The notes: generated from the letters alone by a model not told the origin. Shown: positions 53,033 through 62,135, counted from the stretch's first letter. The stretch: 64,000 nt of DNA from DYHD01 sp037445375 (GCA_037445375.1 JBBIKS010000008.1:8948-72947), one strand, 5' to 3'. Numbers and translations are program-made.

Positions 53033-53478
53033 TTTGTTCCTCCATTTTGGCGAATATCTTTTAGCAATATTCTATCCTTCTCTATTCTTAATACCTTCAT
53101 CCCACTTATGCTGTCTCCTTCATTTATCACAATTCCGCTCATAATCGCTATTTTCTTTTGTTCACTGACTGCTATCATTGAGACTTTCATTTCAGAAGGT
53201 TTTTGAACTTCTACAGGTGTCTGAGGTGCGACTGCAGAAAGAGGAATAGAAGGAAACCCTTTTGCAGGTGCCTTTATCATCTCCATTGGACTTTTTAAGT
53301 CTTCACCAATCGTCAGCTTTTGCCTTTCATAAAGATTAATCTTTTCAGGAACAAAGTTCACAAGCCTCATCTCGTTTGTGGTAAGTAAAGGTTGGAAAGT
53401 GAATAATTTTGATATTATAAGACTCACGATGATCAAAAAAAATGGCAGCGCTATTTGCATCTTCATCTTCCTACCCAT
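53005..53478 (-). CDS. PilP/GspC-like periplasmic protein
   Basis: A 157-residue bitopic protein. One N-terminal membrane helix (IALPFFLIIVSLIISKLFTF) is followed by a proline-rich linker (PSIPLSAVAPQTPVEVQKP) and a small C-terminal HR-like domain (MSGIVINEGDSISGMKVLRI, then KDRILLKD). This resembles the PilP or GspC domain that docks on the secretin. It shares a base with the pilO-like stop and overlaps the secretin start. The sequence family is divergent, so the call rests on architecture and position. Confidence 0.75.
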   Translation of the reverse strand: MGRKMKMQIALPFFLIIVSLIISKLFTFQPLLTTNEMRLVNFVPEKINLYERQKLTIGEDLKSPMEMIKAPAKGFPSIPLSAVAPQTPVEVQKPSEMKVSMIAVSEQKKIAIMSGIVINEGDSISGMKVLRIEKDRILLKDIRQNGGTKWAYLEKIK

Positions 53479-54026
53479 TATTTTTTAGCGTCCTTCAGCC
53501 CTTCAAGAGGCATTTTCAGAAAACCATCAATTTTACATAAAACAACTTTGGTCTGTTTATCTGCGCCACTGTCAATGCCCACATGTTTTATCTTAAACTG
53601 CGGAATTTTCATAGACTGGAGATATCCAATCCTCTTTAAAGCCATTGAGTAGTCATCAAAAGGAAAACTGATATTCACCGGCAAAAAAAGCTCTCCTTCT
53701 TTTTCATCGAAATGCGTAACCGCTATCTCACTTCCCTTAAATGCCATTTTTATATCGTCAAGTGTAAATAACAAAAGCTCTCTATGACTCTTGGAACCAT
53801 ATTCAGATGGCAATACAGTATTTATCCTGTTCATTGCTGAGTCCATATCTGCCATTGCTTGCTTCATTTTATATGCATTGATTCTTATAAGCTGATACTT
53901 GCCTATAGCGTCAATAAAGTTATTATCATATTTGTTCAGCAACAAAAGAGCAATAACGACGGCGCTTAAAGTTATTCCTGAAATCAAATGATAGATAATA
54001 GTCTTTTTAAGTTGAGCATAAATCAT
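53478..54026 (-). CDS. PilO/MshJ-like inner membrane protein
   Basis: A 182-residue bitopic protein. A short cytoplasmic N-terminus (MIYAQLKKTI) precedes a membrane helix (LISGITLSAVVIALLLL), a coiled-coil-forming stretch (residues ~35-65, ACTING as the PilN partner region), and an alpha-beta ferredoxin-like periplasmic fold (IAVTHFDEKEGELFLPVNIS). It overlaps the pilM/N stop by 4 bases (ATGA). PilO families diverge strongly, so the assignment depends on its place between the pilM/N-like and pilP-like genes. Confidence 0.78.
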   Translation of the reverse strand: MIYAQLKKTIIYHLISGITLSAVVIALLLLNKYDNNFIDAIGKYQLIRINAYKMKQAMADMDSAMNRINTVLPSEYGSKSHRELLLFTLDDIKMAFKGSEIAVTHFDEKEGELFLPVNISFPFDDYSMALKRIGYLQSMKIPQFKIKHVGIDSGADKQTKVVLCKIDGFLKMPLEGLKDAKK

Positions 54027-55363
54027 CGATATTCGACCTCTATTTGAAATGCTCTCTCTTTAAGTTCGATATTATGCCTCTTGATACTGAAACCCTTAAG
54101 GCTTGAAATTGAGTCAATGAGCTGCTGGTAATGCATCTGCATGCTTGCATAACCTTCTGACTTTACCATACCTTTTAGTTCTCCTTTTAAGCTGCTCTCT
54201 CCGGTAGTTATTGATATAGAATCTATCCTGATATTGTCTGTTCTAATTCCCGAAAGTAGAGACAGAAACCGTTGAATATCAGGAGTCAATGCTGCATTAT
54301 TGAGCGATGTTATAAAAGGCTTGTATCCTGCTATTTCGGTTTTCTTATTCTCATAGGAGGAGAGTATGCCCTCCACATCCGAAGAGTTCATCCGCAAGGA
54401 GTTGAGTTGACTGCGCGATTCTATACTGCTTTTTGCCACAAACCCCGCATAAAATATACCTATGATGGAGAGGGTCAGAAACAGAATATTAGAAGACCTC
54501 AAAAATAGCCTTATCTGGCAGAAGTTCTTATACTCTCTTGTAAGTAAATTTATTTCTTTATCTCTGGTGATAAAAAATGCTGAAATGGGAAATATAAAAT
54601 CAAGAATTGTATTATTTATCCGTGACTGAAGAAAAACGGGCGCTAAAGAAACCACAGGTATTGACGGAGGGGCAGTTGCAGAATAATTATTACAAATGCC
54701 CCCCATGAGCATAATAAAAGAAGGGTTTATTCTCATGGTCTGCCTGCAATAATTGATTGTCATATTTATATTCTGAATATCAAGGTCATTTAATCCTTTT
54801 TCAAAGGAGTGAATATCCCTCACAAATTGCATTAGCCCGTTGTTGAGAAGGAATAAATTTTTATTTATGCCTATTTCTGCAATACACAGGAAGGGCTCCT
54901 CTATGGATTGAACCAAACCTGCAATAGAAAAAACATTTGGATAAATAGCCTTGATAAATTTACCTTTGTTAATAAATCTGCTGATGATACTATCTAAATC
55001 TTCCTTCTTCACTGCAAAGACGAAGATCTCTTTTACCCTTTTGTTTTCGACAATCTTTTCGCCGTGCAAAAAGTGAATAAAGTAAAATTCTTTAAAATCC
55101 GCAGCCCTTTTTCTTATCTCTGCTTCTATAAGCTTCTTTATATATCTATTTTTTACAGGCGGGATGGAGATAATATCCTGATAAAAGCTCTTGAAATCAC
55201 ATACAACGATAAATTCCTTTGTCTTTTCTTTTTCGAGAAACTCATCAAATTGTTCATCCCTAAGTGTCAGGACATCATCAACCTCAATGTCCTTTTTCTT
55301 TAAGGAGGCATAAACAACTCTTACATTTTCTCCCTCAAAACTAACAGCTACCGCCTTTCTCAA
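54023..55363 (-). CDS. PilM-PilN fusion protein
   Basis: A single 446-residue protein that appears to join PilM and PilN. Residues 1-~280 look like the actin-like PilM fold (VAVSFEGENVRVVYASLKKK at the start, CIAEIGINKNLFLLNNG, MLMGGICN). Residues ~290-315 are one membrane helix (SNILFLTLSIIGIFYAGFVA), followed by a PilN-like coiled coil and periplasmic domain (ITTGESSLKGELKGMV ... GFSIKRHNIELKERAFQIEV). In most bacteria these are two genes. MSHA systems have a comparable MshI. The start is TTG with an agagg ribosome site ten bases away. It is the first gene of the pilus operon. Confidence 0.78.
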   Translation of the reverse strand: MRKAVAVSFEGENVRVVYASLKKKDIEVDDVLTLRDEQFDEFLEKEKTKEFIVVCDFKSFYQDIISIPPVKNRYIKKLIEAEIRKRAADFKEFYFIHFLHGEKIVENKRVKEIFVFAVKKEDLDSIISRFINKGKFIKAIYPNVFSIAGLVQSIEEPFLCIAEIGINKNLFLLNNGLMQFVRDIHSFEKGLNDLDIQNINMTINYCRQTMRINPSFIMLMGGICNNYSATAPPSIPVVSLAPVFLQSRINNTILDFIFPISAFFITRDKEINLLTREYKNFCQIRLFLRSSNILFLTLSIIGIFYAGFVAKSSIESRSQLNSLRMNSSDVEGILSSYENKKTEIAGYKPFITSLNNAALTPDIQRFLSLLSGIRTDNIRIDSISITTGESSLKGELKGMVKSEGYASMQMHYQQLIDSISSLKGFSIKRHNIELKERAFQIEVEYR

Positions 55364-56096
55364 TAATCCAATACCTCTACATTTCTTACGGGTTAAATAA
55401 TTATATTAGAAAAGTTTCAAAATTACAAAATAAATAATTGTGGTAATAAAAATTTTTCAGTGTAATCATAAAACAGAGATATAAACCTAAATTGAAAGAT
55501 TTTTATCCCCCCTCCCATACCCCCCTTGGCGAAAGAGGGCAAGGGGGGGGTGCCTTTAAAGTTTATAAACAGACTCAAAATAATGAAGTGAATTATTGCA
55601 TTAATTCCCCTGCCACCGATCAACTTCTCTGCATAGTCTATTGTCGGTGTTAGGGAGGTTGAATTTGATAATATTGTTTCTTTGAGTTCCTTTTTTCTTA
55701 TTATCTCGCTAAGGTATTAATCGCCAAGGATTCCCATAAAACTGTAAAACTCCTCTTAGTCTTGAAGATGTGCGGCGGCTTGTGGCAAATTACATAGAGC
55801 ATTATAATATATGTGATAAGTAATCTCATTTAGCAGACAACACTAAAATTCAAAAATATAAAGGCAAAATTTTCTAAAAAATAGTAAAATATATTGCCTC
55901 TTGCAAAAGTCTTACAAAATGCCATTTCTGTCTGGCAAGCGTTCGACTGAGTTCGCGTCGAAGGCTTGTCGAATTGTGATTAAATTTGTCCTTATGCCAC
56001 CTTCGAGAATCTCGGGTGAGAATTTAAGGACTTTTACAAGAGCCTCAATTTAAGATTTTTTTTTGCCGGCTTTAAGCAAATAATCTGGGAGAAAGG
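55364..56096. other. Long gene-free gap with repeat remnants
   Basis: 733 bp without a supported gene. It holds a C/G-run stem region at 55506-55552 and an isolated end of the 19204/60850-type element (gtttataaacagact at 55560-55574) with no matching opposite end. The TIR element at 55896-56044 also lies here. No tRNA or CRISPR repeats are visible. Confidence 0.5.
55896..56044. mobile_element. MITE-like element with ~16-bp imperfect terminal inverted repeats
   Basis: Left end gcctcttgcaaaagtc and right end gacttttacaagagcc are inverted with one mismatch in the core. The 149-bp interior is non-coding (it includes gtctggcaagcgttcgac) and unrelated to the other elements in this window. It lies ~50 bp before hpt. 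Confidence 0.6.
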
Positions 56097-56618
56097 ATGA
56101 TAAAAAGGGAACTCTTATTCAACGCTGAGACTATTCACTCAAAGGTGACAGAATTGGCTGATAAAATATCTTCAGACTACTCAGGCAAAGATGTTTTAGC
56201 AATAGGCGTCCTAAAGGGTGCATTTATATTTTTTGCAGATATCACAAGGGCTTTACAAATTCCGGTAACTATTGATTTTATAGCCGCTTCAAGCTATCTT
56301 GATACTACTTCCACAGGCGAGGTAATAGTGCACTGTGATACTCGTGAGAATATTGCAGGCAAAGATGTTTTATTAATTGATGATATAATAGATACGGGCA
56401 TATCGCTGAACTATCTAAGAGAACATTTGCTTGCCAAAGGACCAGCGAGCCTAAAAACGTGCGTCCTACTCGATAAAAAAGAGCGAAGAATTGTTAATGT
56501 TCCAGTCGATTATCTCGGCTTTGAAATTCCAGATGAGTTTGTAGTAGGTTATGGGCTTGATTGCAATAATCAGTATAGGAATCTGCCTTATCTTGCAATT
56601 CTCAAAAAAAAGGACTAA
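56097..56618 (+). CDS. hpt: Hypoxanthine-guanine phosphoribosyltransferase
   Basis: Purine salvage enzyme that makes IMP/GMP from hypoxanthine/guanine and PRPP. The 173-residue protein has the PRPP loop DVLLIDDIIDTGISL near residue 95, LAIGVLKGAFIFFADI for the 2'-loop and VPVDYLGFEIPDEFVVGYGL near the C-terminus. These are full-length family features. An aaagg ribosome site precedes the ATG. queD follows after 12 bp. Confidence 0.94.
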   Translation: MIKRELLFNAETIHSKVTELADKISSDYSGKDVLAIGVLKGAFIFFADITRALQIPVTIDFIAASSYLDTTSTGEVIVHCDTRENIAGKDVLLIDDIIDTGISLNYLREHLLAKGPASLKTCVLLDKKERRIVNVPVDYLGFEIPDEFVVGYGLDCNNQYRNLPYLAILKKKD

Positions 56619-56630
56619 AAAGAGGTTAAA

Positions 56631-57020
56631 ATGTATAAATTAATGATCGAGACAAGCTTTTCTTCTGCACATCAATTAAGGGGATATAAGGGCAAATGCG
56701 AAAACCTGCACGGCCACAATTGGAAGGTTCAGGTATATGTTGCTTCTAATAACCTCAATGAGATCGATCTGGTAATAGATTTTCACGAAATCAAAAGCAT
56801 GACGAATGAAATAATATCAAGACTTGACCATACATTGATTAACAATGTCTTTCCTTTTACTGAAAAAAACCCATCTTCGGAAAATATAGCGGAGTGGATT
56901 TTCGAGTCATTAAAGGAAAAAATGGCTACATATAGCGGAATAAAGGTTTCGGCTGTGACTGTCTGGGAATCGGCAACAGCTTCAGCTACCTATTATGAAG
57001 ATGAAGGAGCGCAGGTGTGA
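56631..57020 (+). CDS. queD: 6-carboxytetrahydropterin synthase QueD / PTPS family
   Basis: Queuosine-pathway enzyme that converts 7,8-dihydroneopterin triphosphate to 6-carboxy-tetrahydropterin. The 129-residue protein has the zinc His triad (SSAHQLRGY, then LHGHNW) and the catalytic Cys in KCENLHGHNW. RLDHTLINNVFP follows, and the C-terminal VTVWESATASATY is standard. No queC or queE lies adjacent. It overlaps the tldE-type gene by 4 bases (GTGTGA), so they are translationally coupled. Confidence 0.92.
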   Translation: MYKLMIETSFSSAHQLRGYKGKCENLHGHNWKVQVYVASNNLNEIDLVIDFHEIKSMTNEIISRLDHTLINNVFPFTEKNPSSENIAEWIFESLKEKMATYSGIKVSAVTVWESATASATYYEDEGAQV

Positions 57021-58354
57021 TTAACATAGAGACTGCAACAAGGCTAATAGATAAAGCTATTTCTCATGGGGCTGACGAAGCTGAGCTTTTCTTTAGAATT
57101 GCCAAAAATCTTGGGATTGAGGTCAAGGACCAAAAGGTTGACACCCTTGAGTCATCTATTTCTTATGGATATTCGATAAGGGTAATCAAAGACAAGAAGC
57201 TTGGTTTCTCTTATGCTAATGATTTAGACATAGCAGACAATGTTGTTGATAATGCAATAGAAGCTTCAAAATATGCTGAACCCGATGATTATAATGGACT
57301 GCCTTCTTATGCAAGGCCTTCAACTGTAGAGATTTTTGATAGGAATATAGCTTCAATTTCAGAAAAAGATGCACTTGAAAGGGTTATGATGATGGAGCGC
57401 GCCGCATTTGCTAAAGATGCAAGGATAAAAAAGACGAGAAAAGCATCTGGAAGCTTCACGTCTGGAGAGACTTATATATTTAATTCACATGGACTCATAG
57501 CCGATTATGCCTCTACAGGATGCTCTGCTCAAATAATGGCAATAGCCGAAAGTGACAACGAAAGTCAGATCGGCTGGTATTTCAGCGGCAGCCGATTTTT
57601 AGATGATATTGATTTTAGAAATATGGGCGCAGAGGCTGCAAAAAGAGCTTTAAATCTTCTGAATTCAAAGAAAACCGCATCACTCAAAGGACACATACTG
57701 CTTGATAACTCGGTAGTGGTTGATTTTTTAAGCCTTCTTGCAGCAGCCTTATCATCTGAATCTGTTCAAAAAGGTAAATCTTTGCTTGCCGATAAAATCG
57801 GGCAGCAGGTCTCGAATGAAAGGGTCAATATTATTGATAATGGAATACTTAATCGAAGGCTCGGCAGCCGCCCGTTTGATGATGAAGGAGTCCCGACACA
57901 AAATAAAGCTCTTATTGAAAAGGGCGTTTTAAAGGCATTTCTATATAATACTTACACTGCAAAAAAAGACAGGGTTTCTTCTACTGGCAACGCCATAAGA
58001 GGCGGCTTTAGCAACCTCCCCTCTGTGTCCCCAACCAATCTTTATATTGAGTCTGCCAAGACTGAATTTACACAAGATTTTGTCACCCTTGTAAAGAACA
58101 CTAAGAAAGGTATATATGTTTTTGAGACAATGGGGATGCACACGGCTAATCCCATATCAGGGGAATTTTCTGTGGGCATATCAGGATTATGGATAGAAAA
58201 TGGAGAGTTGAAACAACCTGTCAAGGAAGCAGTGATTTCCGGCAATGTGCTGGATCTTTTCACAAAAATAGTGATGATAGGCAATGATTTGAGGTTTTAT
58301 GGCAATATTGGTTCTCCATCTCTTTTGATAGAGGATATTGATATCAGCGGTTAA
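57017..58354 (+). CDS. TldD/PmbA-family (TldE-like) protein
   Basis: TldD-TldE proteins form a peptidase that acts in maturation of modified peptides and CcdA turnover. This 445-residue member has GYSIRVIKDKKLGFSYAND, VVDNAIEASKYA, GKSLLADKIGQQVSNE and the C-terminal GIYVFETMGMHTANPISGEF and SGNVLDLF. It lacks the HExxxH motif of TldD, so it is the non-catalytic TldE/PmbA type. No tldD partner lies in this window. The start is GTG, overlapping the queD stop. Confidence 0.88.
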   Translation: MINIETATRLIDKAISHGADEAELFFRIAKNLGIEVKDQKVDTLESSISYGYSIRVIKDKKLGFSYANDLDIADNVVDNAIEASKYAEPDDYNGLPSYARPSTVEIFDRNIASISEKDALERVMMMERAAFAKDARIKKTRKASGSFTSGETYIFNSHGLIADYASTGCSAQIMAIAESDNESQIGWYFSGSRFLDDIDFRNMGAEAAKRALNLLNSKKTASLKGHILLDNSVVVDFLSLLAAALSSESVQKGKSLLADKIGQQVSNERVNIIDNGILNRRLGSRPFDDEGVPTQNKALIEKGVLKAFLYNTYTAKKDRVSSTGNAIRGGFSNLPSVSPTNLYIESAKTEFTQDFVTLVKNTKKGIYVFETMGMHTANPISGEFSVGISGLWIENGELKQPVKEAVISGNVLDLFTKIVMIGNDLRFYGNIGSPSLLIEDIDISG

Positions 58355-58385
58355 ATGACTTTTCTTAACTATGAGGAGGATTTAA

Positions 58386-59543
58386 ATGGACTACTTTTTG
58401 ACTGAAGAACAGGAGATGATCAGGGAACTTGCAAGACAGATAGCCGAGGAAAAGATTGTTCCTGTGAGAGCCGAGTTGGATGAGAAAGAAGAATTCCCGT
58501 CAGAAATAATGAAGGTTATGGGACAATCAGACATGCTTGGTCTTTACATATCAGAGGAATACGGAGGACTTGGTAAGGGAAGTCTTGATTTATGTATAGC
58601 AATTGAGGAGATCTCAAGGGCTTGTCTGGGGGTTTCGACTGCCTATGCAGCCAATGCTTTGGGAACTTATCCAATAATACTTTTTAGCTCAGAGGATCAA
58701 AAAAAGAAATATCTTCCGGATATTGCAAATGGTGCCAAGCTCGTTGCTTTTGGCTTGACTGAGGCTAATGCAGGCAGTGATGCTGGTGGAATCCAGACTA
58801 CAGCAGTGCTTGAAGGCAATGAGTATGTTTTAAATGGCACAAAACAGTGGATCACCAACGGAGGGGAAGCGGATATTTATACAATAATTGCTATAACAGA
58901 TAAGTCAAAAGGTGCAAGAGGCGCTTCTGCTTTCATAGTTGAAAAAGGAAACGTGGGTTTTTCATTCGGGAAGAAAGAAAAAAAGATGGGCATCAGGGCA
59001 TCCACTACCTGTGAACTTATTTTCGATAACTGCAGAATCCCAAAAGAAAACATTATCAGCAGGGAAGGCATGGGCTTCATTATTGCCATGAAAACCCTCG
59101 ATAAAGCAAGAACCGGAGTAGGAGCTCAGGGCGTAGGCGCTGCACAAGGGGCATTTGAAGAGGCATTGAAATTTGCCAAGCAGAGACATCAGTTCGGACA
59201 TCCAATAATAAGTTTTCAGGCTATCCAGCATATGCTCGCGGATATGGCAATCCAGATAGAGGCTTCAAGGGCATTCGTTTATGCCGTTGCCCGTTTTATT
59301 GACAGCAATGCAAAAGATGTAGCAAAGGAATCTGCAATGGCAAAGACATTAGCCACCGATGTATGTATGAGAGTTACTACCGATGCGGTTCAGGTTATGG
59401 GTGGTGCTGGCTATATGAGAGAATATCCCGTAGAGAAGATGATGAGGGATGCAAAGGTGCTTCAGATTTATGAAGGAACAAATCAGATACAGAGAAATGT
59501 AATAGGTCAAGCGCTAATAAAAGAGACCGTAAAGAAAAAATAA
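58386..59543 (+). CDS. Acyl-CoA dehydrogenase (short/medium chain)
   Basis: FAD enzyme that introduces the alpha-beta double bond in acyl-CoA thioesters. The 385-residue protein has FALTEANAGSDAGG-type FAD loop (FGLTEANAGSDAGG), WITNGGEADIY, GIRASTTCELIFDNCRIP, the KQRHQFGHPIISFQ helix, and the catalytic-base region near the C-terminus (QVMGGAGYMREYPVEKMMRD, then QIYEGTNQIQR). Substrate length cannot be read from sequence. The ATG follows gaggatt. It is convergent with argC (1-base spacing between stops). No etfAB or thiolase is adjacent. Confidence 0.9.
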   Translation: MDYFLTEEQEMIRELARQIAEEKIVPVRAELDEKEEFPSEIMKVMGQSDMLGLYISEEYGGLGKGSLDLCIAIEEISRACLGVSTAYAANALGTYPIILFSSEDQKKKYLPDIANGAKLVAFGLTEANAGSDAGGIQTTAVLEGNEYVLNGTKQWITNGGEADIYTIIAITDKSKGARGASAFIVEKGNVGFSFGKKEKKMGIRASTTCELIFDNCRIPKENIISREGMGFIIAMKTLDKARTGVGAQGVGAAQGAFEEALKFAKQRHQFGHPIISFQAIQHMLADMAIQIEASRAFVYAVARFIDSNAKDVAKESAMAKTLATDVCMRVTTDAVQVMGGAGYMREYPVEKMMRDAKVLQIYEGTNQIQRNVIGQALIKETVKKK

Positions 59544-59544
59544 A

Positions 59545-60585
59545 TTATGGGAAAAGGGCAGGCGACTGAAGGGCGGTTGTTTCTTTAAAGCCCATCATTA
59601 TATTCATATTATGGACTGCCTGCCCCGAAGCCCCCTTAACAAGGTTGTCTATAGCGGAAACAATAATTAATGAATTAGTTCTTTTTACCACCTTGATGCC
59701 AATTTCACAGAAATTAGATCCCCTCACATTTTTAGTATTCGGATAGATACCTTCATCCAAAACCCTTATAAAAGGTTCAGAAACAAAGCTTTCTTTATAC
59801 ATTAAGACAATCTCATCTGTATCAATATTGCTTAATAATTTAGTATAGATAGTTGAGATAATGCCCCTATCCATCGGGACTAAATGAGGTGTGAAATTTA
59901 CAGTAATATTTCTACCTGCAATCAAAGACAATTCCTGCTCAATCTCCGGGGTATGCCTGTGTATGCCTATGCCATAAGCCTTAAAGCCTTCATTCACCTC
60001 GCAATAGGCAAAATCAACCGATGCCTTTCTCCCGGCACCCGTAGTACCAGACTTTGAGTCAACGATTATGTTATCAAGCTCTATTATGTTTTCCTTTATC
60101 GCAGGATACAACCCTAAAATTGCAGATGTTGGATAGCATCCGGGGTTGGCGATAAGGCTTGCTTTTTGTATCTTCTCACGGTTGATTTCAGGAAGTCCAT
60201 AAACAGCGCTCATCAGAGTTTCTCTATAATTATGAGGGGTCTTATACCATTGCTCATATACCATAGGGTCAGAAATACGGTAATCCGCTGATATATCAAT
60301 TACCTTTTTACCATTTTCAAAGAAAAAATGAACTGCTTCCTGTGATGCTGCATGTGGCAATGCCATAAAAAAAATATCTGCTTTTGAGAGGAGACAGGAC
60401 TTATCGAGCGGCTCATAAATTAAATGGTCATAATGATAAAGATGAGGAAAGACAGTGCTGACCTTCATTCCCGCAGATTTTTCGGATGTAACGGCTGTTA
60501 TTTTAACCTCTGGGTGAAGATAAAGAATTCTAAGCAGTTCCGCGCCAGTATAACCGCTCCCCCCGCATACTGCAACCTTCAGCAT
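59545..60585 (-). CDS. argC: N-acetyl-gamma-glutamyl-phosphate reductase
   Basis: Third enzyme of arginine synthesis, reducing N-acetylglutamyl phosphate to the semialdehyde with NADPH. The 346-residue protein starts LKVAVCGGSGYTGAELLRIL (Rossmann motif), has the catalytic cysteine in IANPGCYPTSAIL near residue 148, YCEVNEGFKAYGIGIHRHTPE, and FTPHLVPMDRGI. It is transcribed into the acyl-CoA dehydrogenase gene's 3' end. No other arg gene adjoins it. Confidence 0.95.
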   Translation of the reverse strand: MLKVAVCGGSGYTGAELLRILYLHPEVKITAVTSEKSAGMKVSTVFPHLYHYDHLIYEPLDKSCLLSKADIFFMALPHAASQEAVHFFFENGKKVIDISADYRISDPMVYEQWYKTPHNYRETLMSAVYGLPEINREKIQKASLIANPGCYPTSAILGLYPAIKENIIELDNIIVDSKSGTTGAGRKASVDFAYCEVNEGFKAYGIGIHRHTPEIEQELSLIAGRNITVNFTPHLVPMDRGIISTIYTKLLSNIDTDEIVLMYKESFVSEPFIRVLDEGIYPNTKNVRGSNFCEIGIKVVKRTNSLIIVSAIDNLVKGASGQAVHNMNIMMGFKETTALQSPALFP

Positions 60586-60768
60586 TTTTTAACCCCCTGA
60601 GATTTGCTCCCGTATTGTCAAACCTTAACTACAGAGAACACGGCAGAAAACTCTGTGACATGTTTGGTTTATATTCTGTGGTCTTTTTTCATTAAACTTT
60701 TGACATCACCTTTGCTGATTGTCGTTACGAGAAATCTATCCTTTCTGTCTGCCCTGTCCGCCTAAACT

Positions 60769-60814
60769 AATAAATTGAGGCATCCCCCTATTAGTGAAAT
60801 TGCCTCAATTTATT
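60769..60814. repeat. 46-bp perfect-stem hairpin
   Basis: Fourteen-base perfect arms aataaattgaggca (60769-60782) and tgcctcaatttatt (60801-60814) with an 18-base loop. No T-run follows. It may be a small repeat element or an element in the argC leader. Confidence 0.55.
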
Positions 60815-60849
60815 GAAAAATATAAGTTAACCCTGTTAATCACTAAATA

Positions 60850-60980
60850 GAGTGTGTTTATAAAATGGATAAATCCATGCTGTGTCATTCCGACCGAAGG
60901 GAGGAATCTTGACAATTAAAGATTTCTCGCTCTGCTCGAAATGACAGAAAAGAGTTGCAAGCAATTTATAAACAGACATT
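60850..60980. mobile_element. MITE-like element, copy B (inverted)
   Basis: Reverse-complement copy of the element at 19204-19335, with ends gtgtttataaaa and tttataaacagac and an interior match that includes the ctcgctctgctcgaaatgac block and gttgcaagcaattta. Same length within one or two bases. Confidence 0.75.
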
Positions 60981-60985
60981 GAATA

Positions 60986-61098
60986 ATGTCTATCTATAAA
61001 TTGCTTTTTTTATCACACTGAGCGTGTCGAAGGGTGATTTAAATTCTTTTTTTTGTCATGGTTCGACAGGCTCACCAAGACAATTCTAAGTTTATAAA
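60986..61098. mobile_element. Adjacent MITE-like element with the same ends but a different interior
   Basis: A 113-bp segment abutting copy B, with ends atgtctatctataaattgc and aagtttataaacagacac. The interior (tcacactgagcgtgtcgaag ... gttcgacaggctc) is unrelated to copy B and holds its own imperfect inverted repeats. The shared ends suggest the same mobilising enzyme. Confidence 0.6.
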
Positions 61099-61135
61099 CA
61101 GACACTGAATAAATCTTCCACTCAGCCCAGCCGAA

Positions 61136-61160
61136 AATCTTTTTTAAAAAAGATTAACCT
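61136..61160 (-). terminator. AT-rich palindrome downstream of rpsI
   Basis: Perfect palindrome aatcttttttaaaaaagatt about 85 bp beyond the rpsI stop. Its T-run on the minus strand could end rpsI transcription, but the stem is weak. Confidence 0.45.
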
Positions 61161-61243
61161 TAAACTTCCCTTTACCTAAATGACGAGCTAATTGGATTTA
61201 TGTGCAAATCTTATTAACCAATGCTGACAGATATAAAGCCAGA

Positions 61244-61636
61244 TTATCTCTTTGAGAACTGGAATCTCTTTCTTGCACCTTTCTGGCCGTATTTCTTCCT
61301 CTCTACTTCTCTTGGGTCTCTTGTGAGGAAACCTTCCTTTTTCAGTTTGGTCTTTAAATCGGTATCAAGTTTTACCAGCGCACGGGATATGCCATGCCTT
61401 AATGCACCGGCCTGCCCGCTCATTCCGCCGCCGACAACCTTAGCCTTTACATCGTACTTATCAGCCATGCCGGTCAATTGCAGGGGTTGTTTGATAATCA
61501 TCCTTAGAGTTTCGCGCGGGAAAAATGTCTCAAACTCCCTATCGTTGACAGTTATTTTTCCATCACCTTTGTAAATGACAACTTGAGCTATGGCTCTTTT
61601 TCTTCTGCCTGTTGCTTGATATTCTATAGAAGGCAT
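61244..61636 (-). CDS. rpsI: 30S ribosomal protein S9
   Basis: Small-subunit ribosomal protein whose C-terminal tail reaches the P-site tRNA. The 130-residue product has ATGRRKRAIAQVVIYKGDGK, FPRETLRMIIKQPL, GGGMSGQAGALRHGISRAL and the invariant C-terminal ending KKRFQFSKR (family: ..RRRPQFSKR). It lies 15 bp after rplM, as in the conserved rplM-rpsI operon. Confidence 0.96.
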   Translation of the reverse strand: MPSIEYQATGRRKRAIAQVVIYKGDGKITVNDREFETFFPRETLRMIIKQPLQLTGMADKYDVKAKVVGGGMSGQAGALRHGISRALVKLDTDLKTKLKKEGFLTRDPREVERKKYGQKGARKRFQFSKR

Positions 61637-61651
61637 AAAATCACTTACTCC

Positions 61652-62086
61652 TTATTTTGATATTTCCATTATCTCTGGTTTTTGAGCGCTATGCGGGTGG
61701 TCGTCGCCACGATAAACCTTCAATTTTTTTATCATCGCTCTTCCGAGGCGGTTTTTAGGTAGCATTCCCCAAACTGCATCTGTAATAACCTTATCAGGTT
61801 CTTTTGCCATCCTGTCCTTAAGGCTTTTTGATTTAATGCCTCCTATATAGCCTGTATGGCGGTAATAAAATTTATCTTCTAATTTATTACCTGTCACCTT
61901 TACCTTCTCTGCATTGATAACAACGATAAAATCTCCAGTATCTACATTCGGTGTAAAAATAGGTTTATGCTTGCCCCTTAAATAAACTGCAATTCTTGTT
62001 GCCATCCTTCCAAGAATCTGGTCTTTAGCATCTACTACATACCATTTTTTGTCTATATCTTCTTTTCTGGCAAACTTGGTCTTCAT
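61652..62086 (-). CDS. rplM: 50S ribosomal protein L13
   Basis: Early assembly protein of the large subunit. The start is the ATG of MKTKFARKEDIDKKWYVVDA, with aggtg seven bases upstream. A GTG three codons earlier (62095) is possible. The product is 144 residues with LGRMATRIAVYLRGKHKPIFTP, YYRHTGYIGGIKSKSL, AVWGMLPKNRLGRAM and KVYRGDDHPHSAQKP. First gene of the rplM-rpsI operon. Confidence 0.95.
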   Translation of the reverse strand: MKTKFARKEDIDKKWYVVDAKDQILGRMATRIAVYLRGKHKPIFTPNVDTGDFIVVINAEKVKVTGNKLEDKFYYRHTGYIGGIKSKSLKDRMAKEPDKVITDAVWGMLPKNRLGRAMIKKLKVYRGDDHPHSAQKPEIMEISK

Positions 62087-62135
62087 TAAAATCACCTGCC
62101 TTTTGATATAAGCTTTAGAAAAAGAAAAGCCTTAT

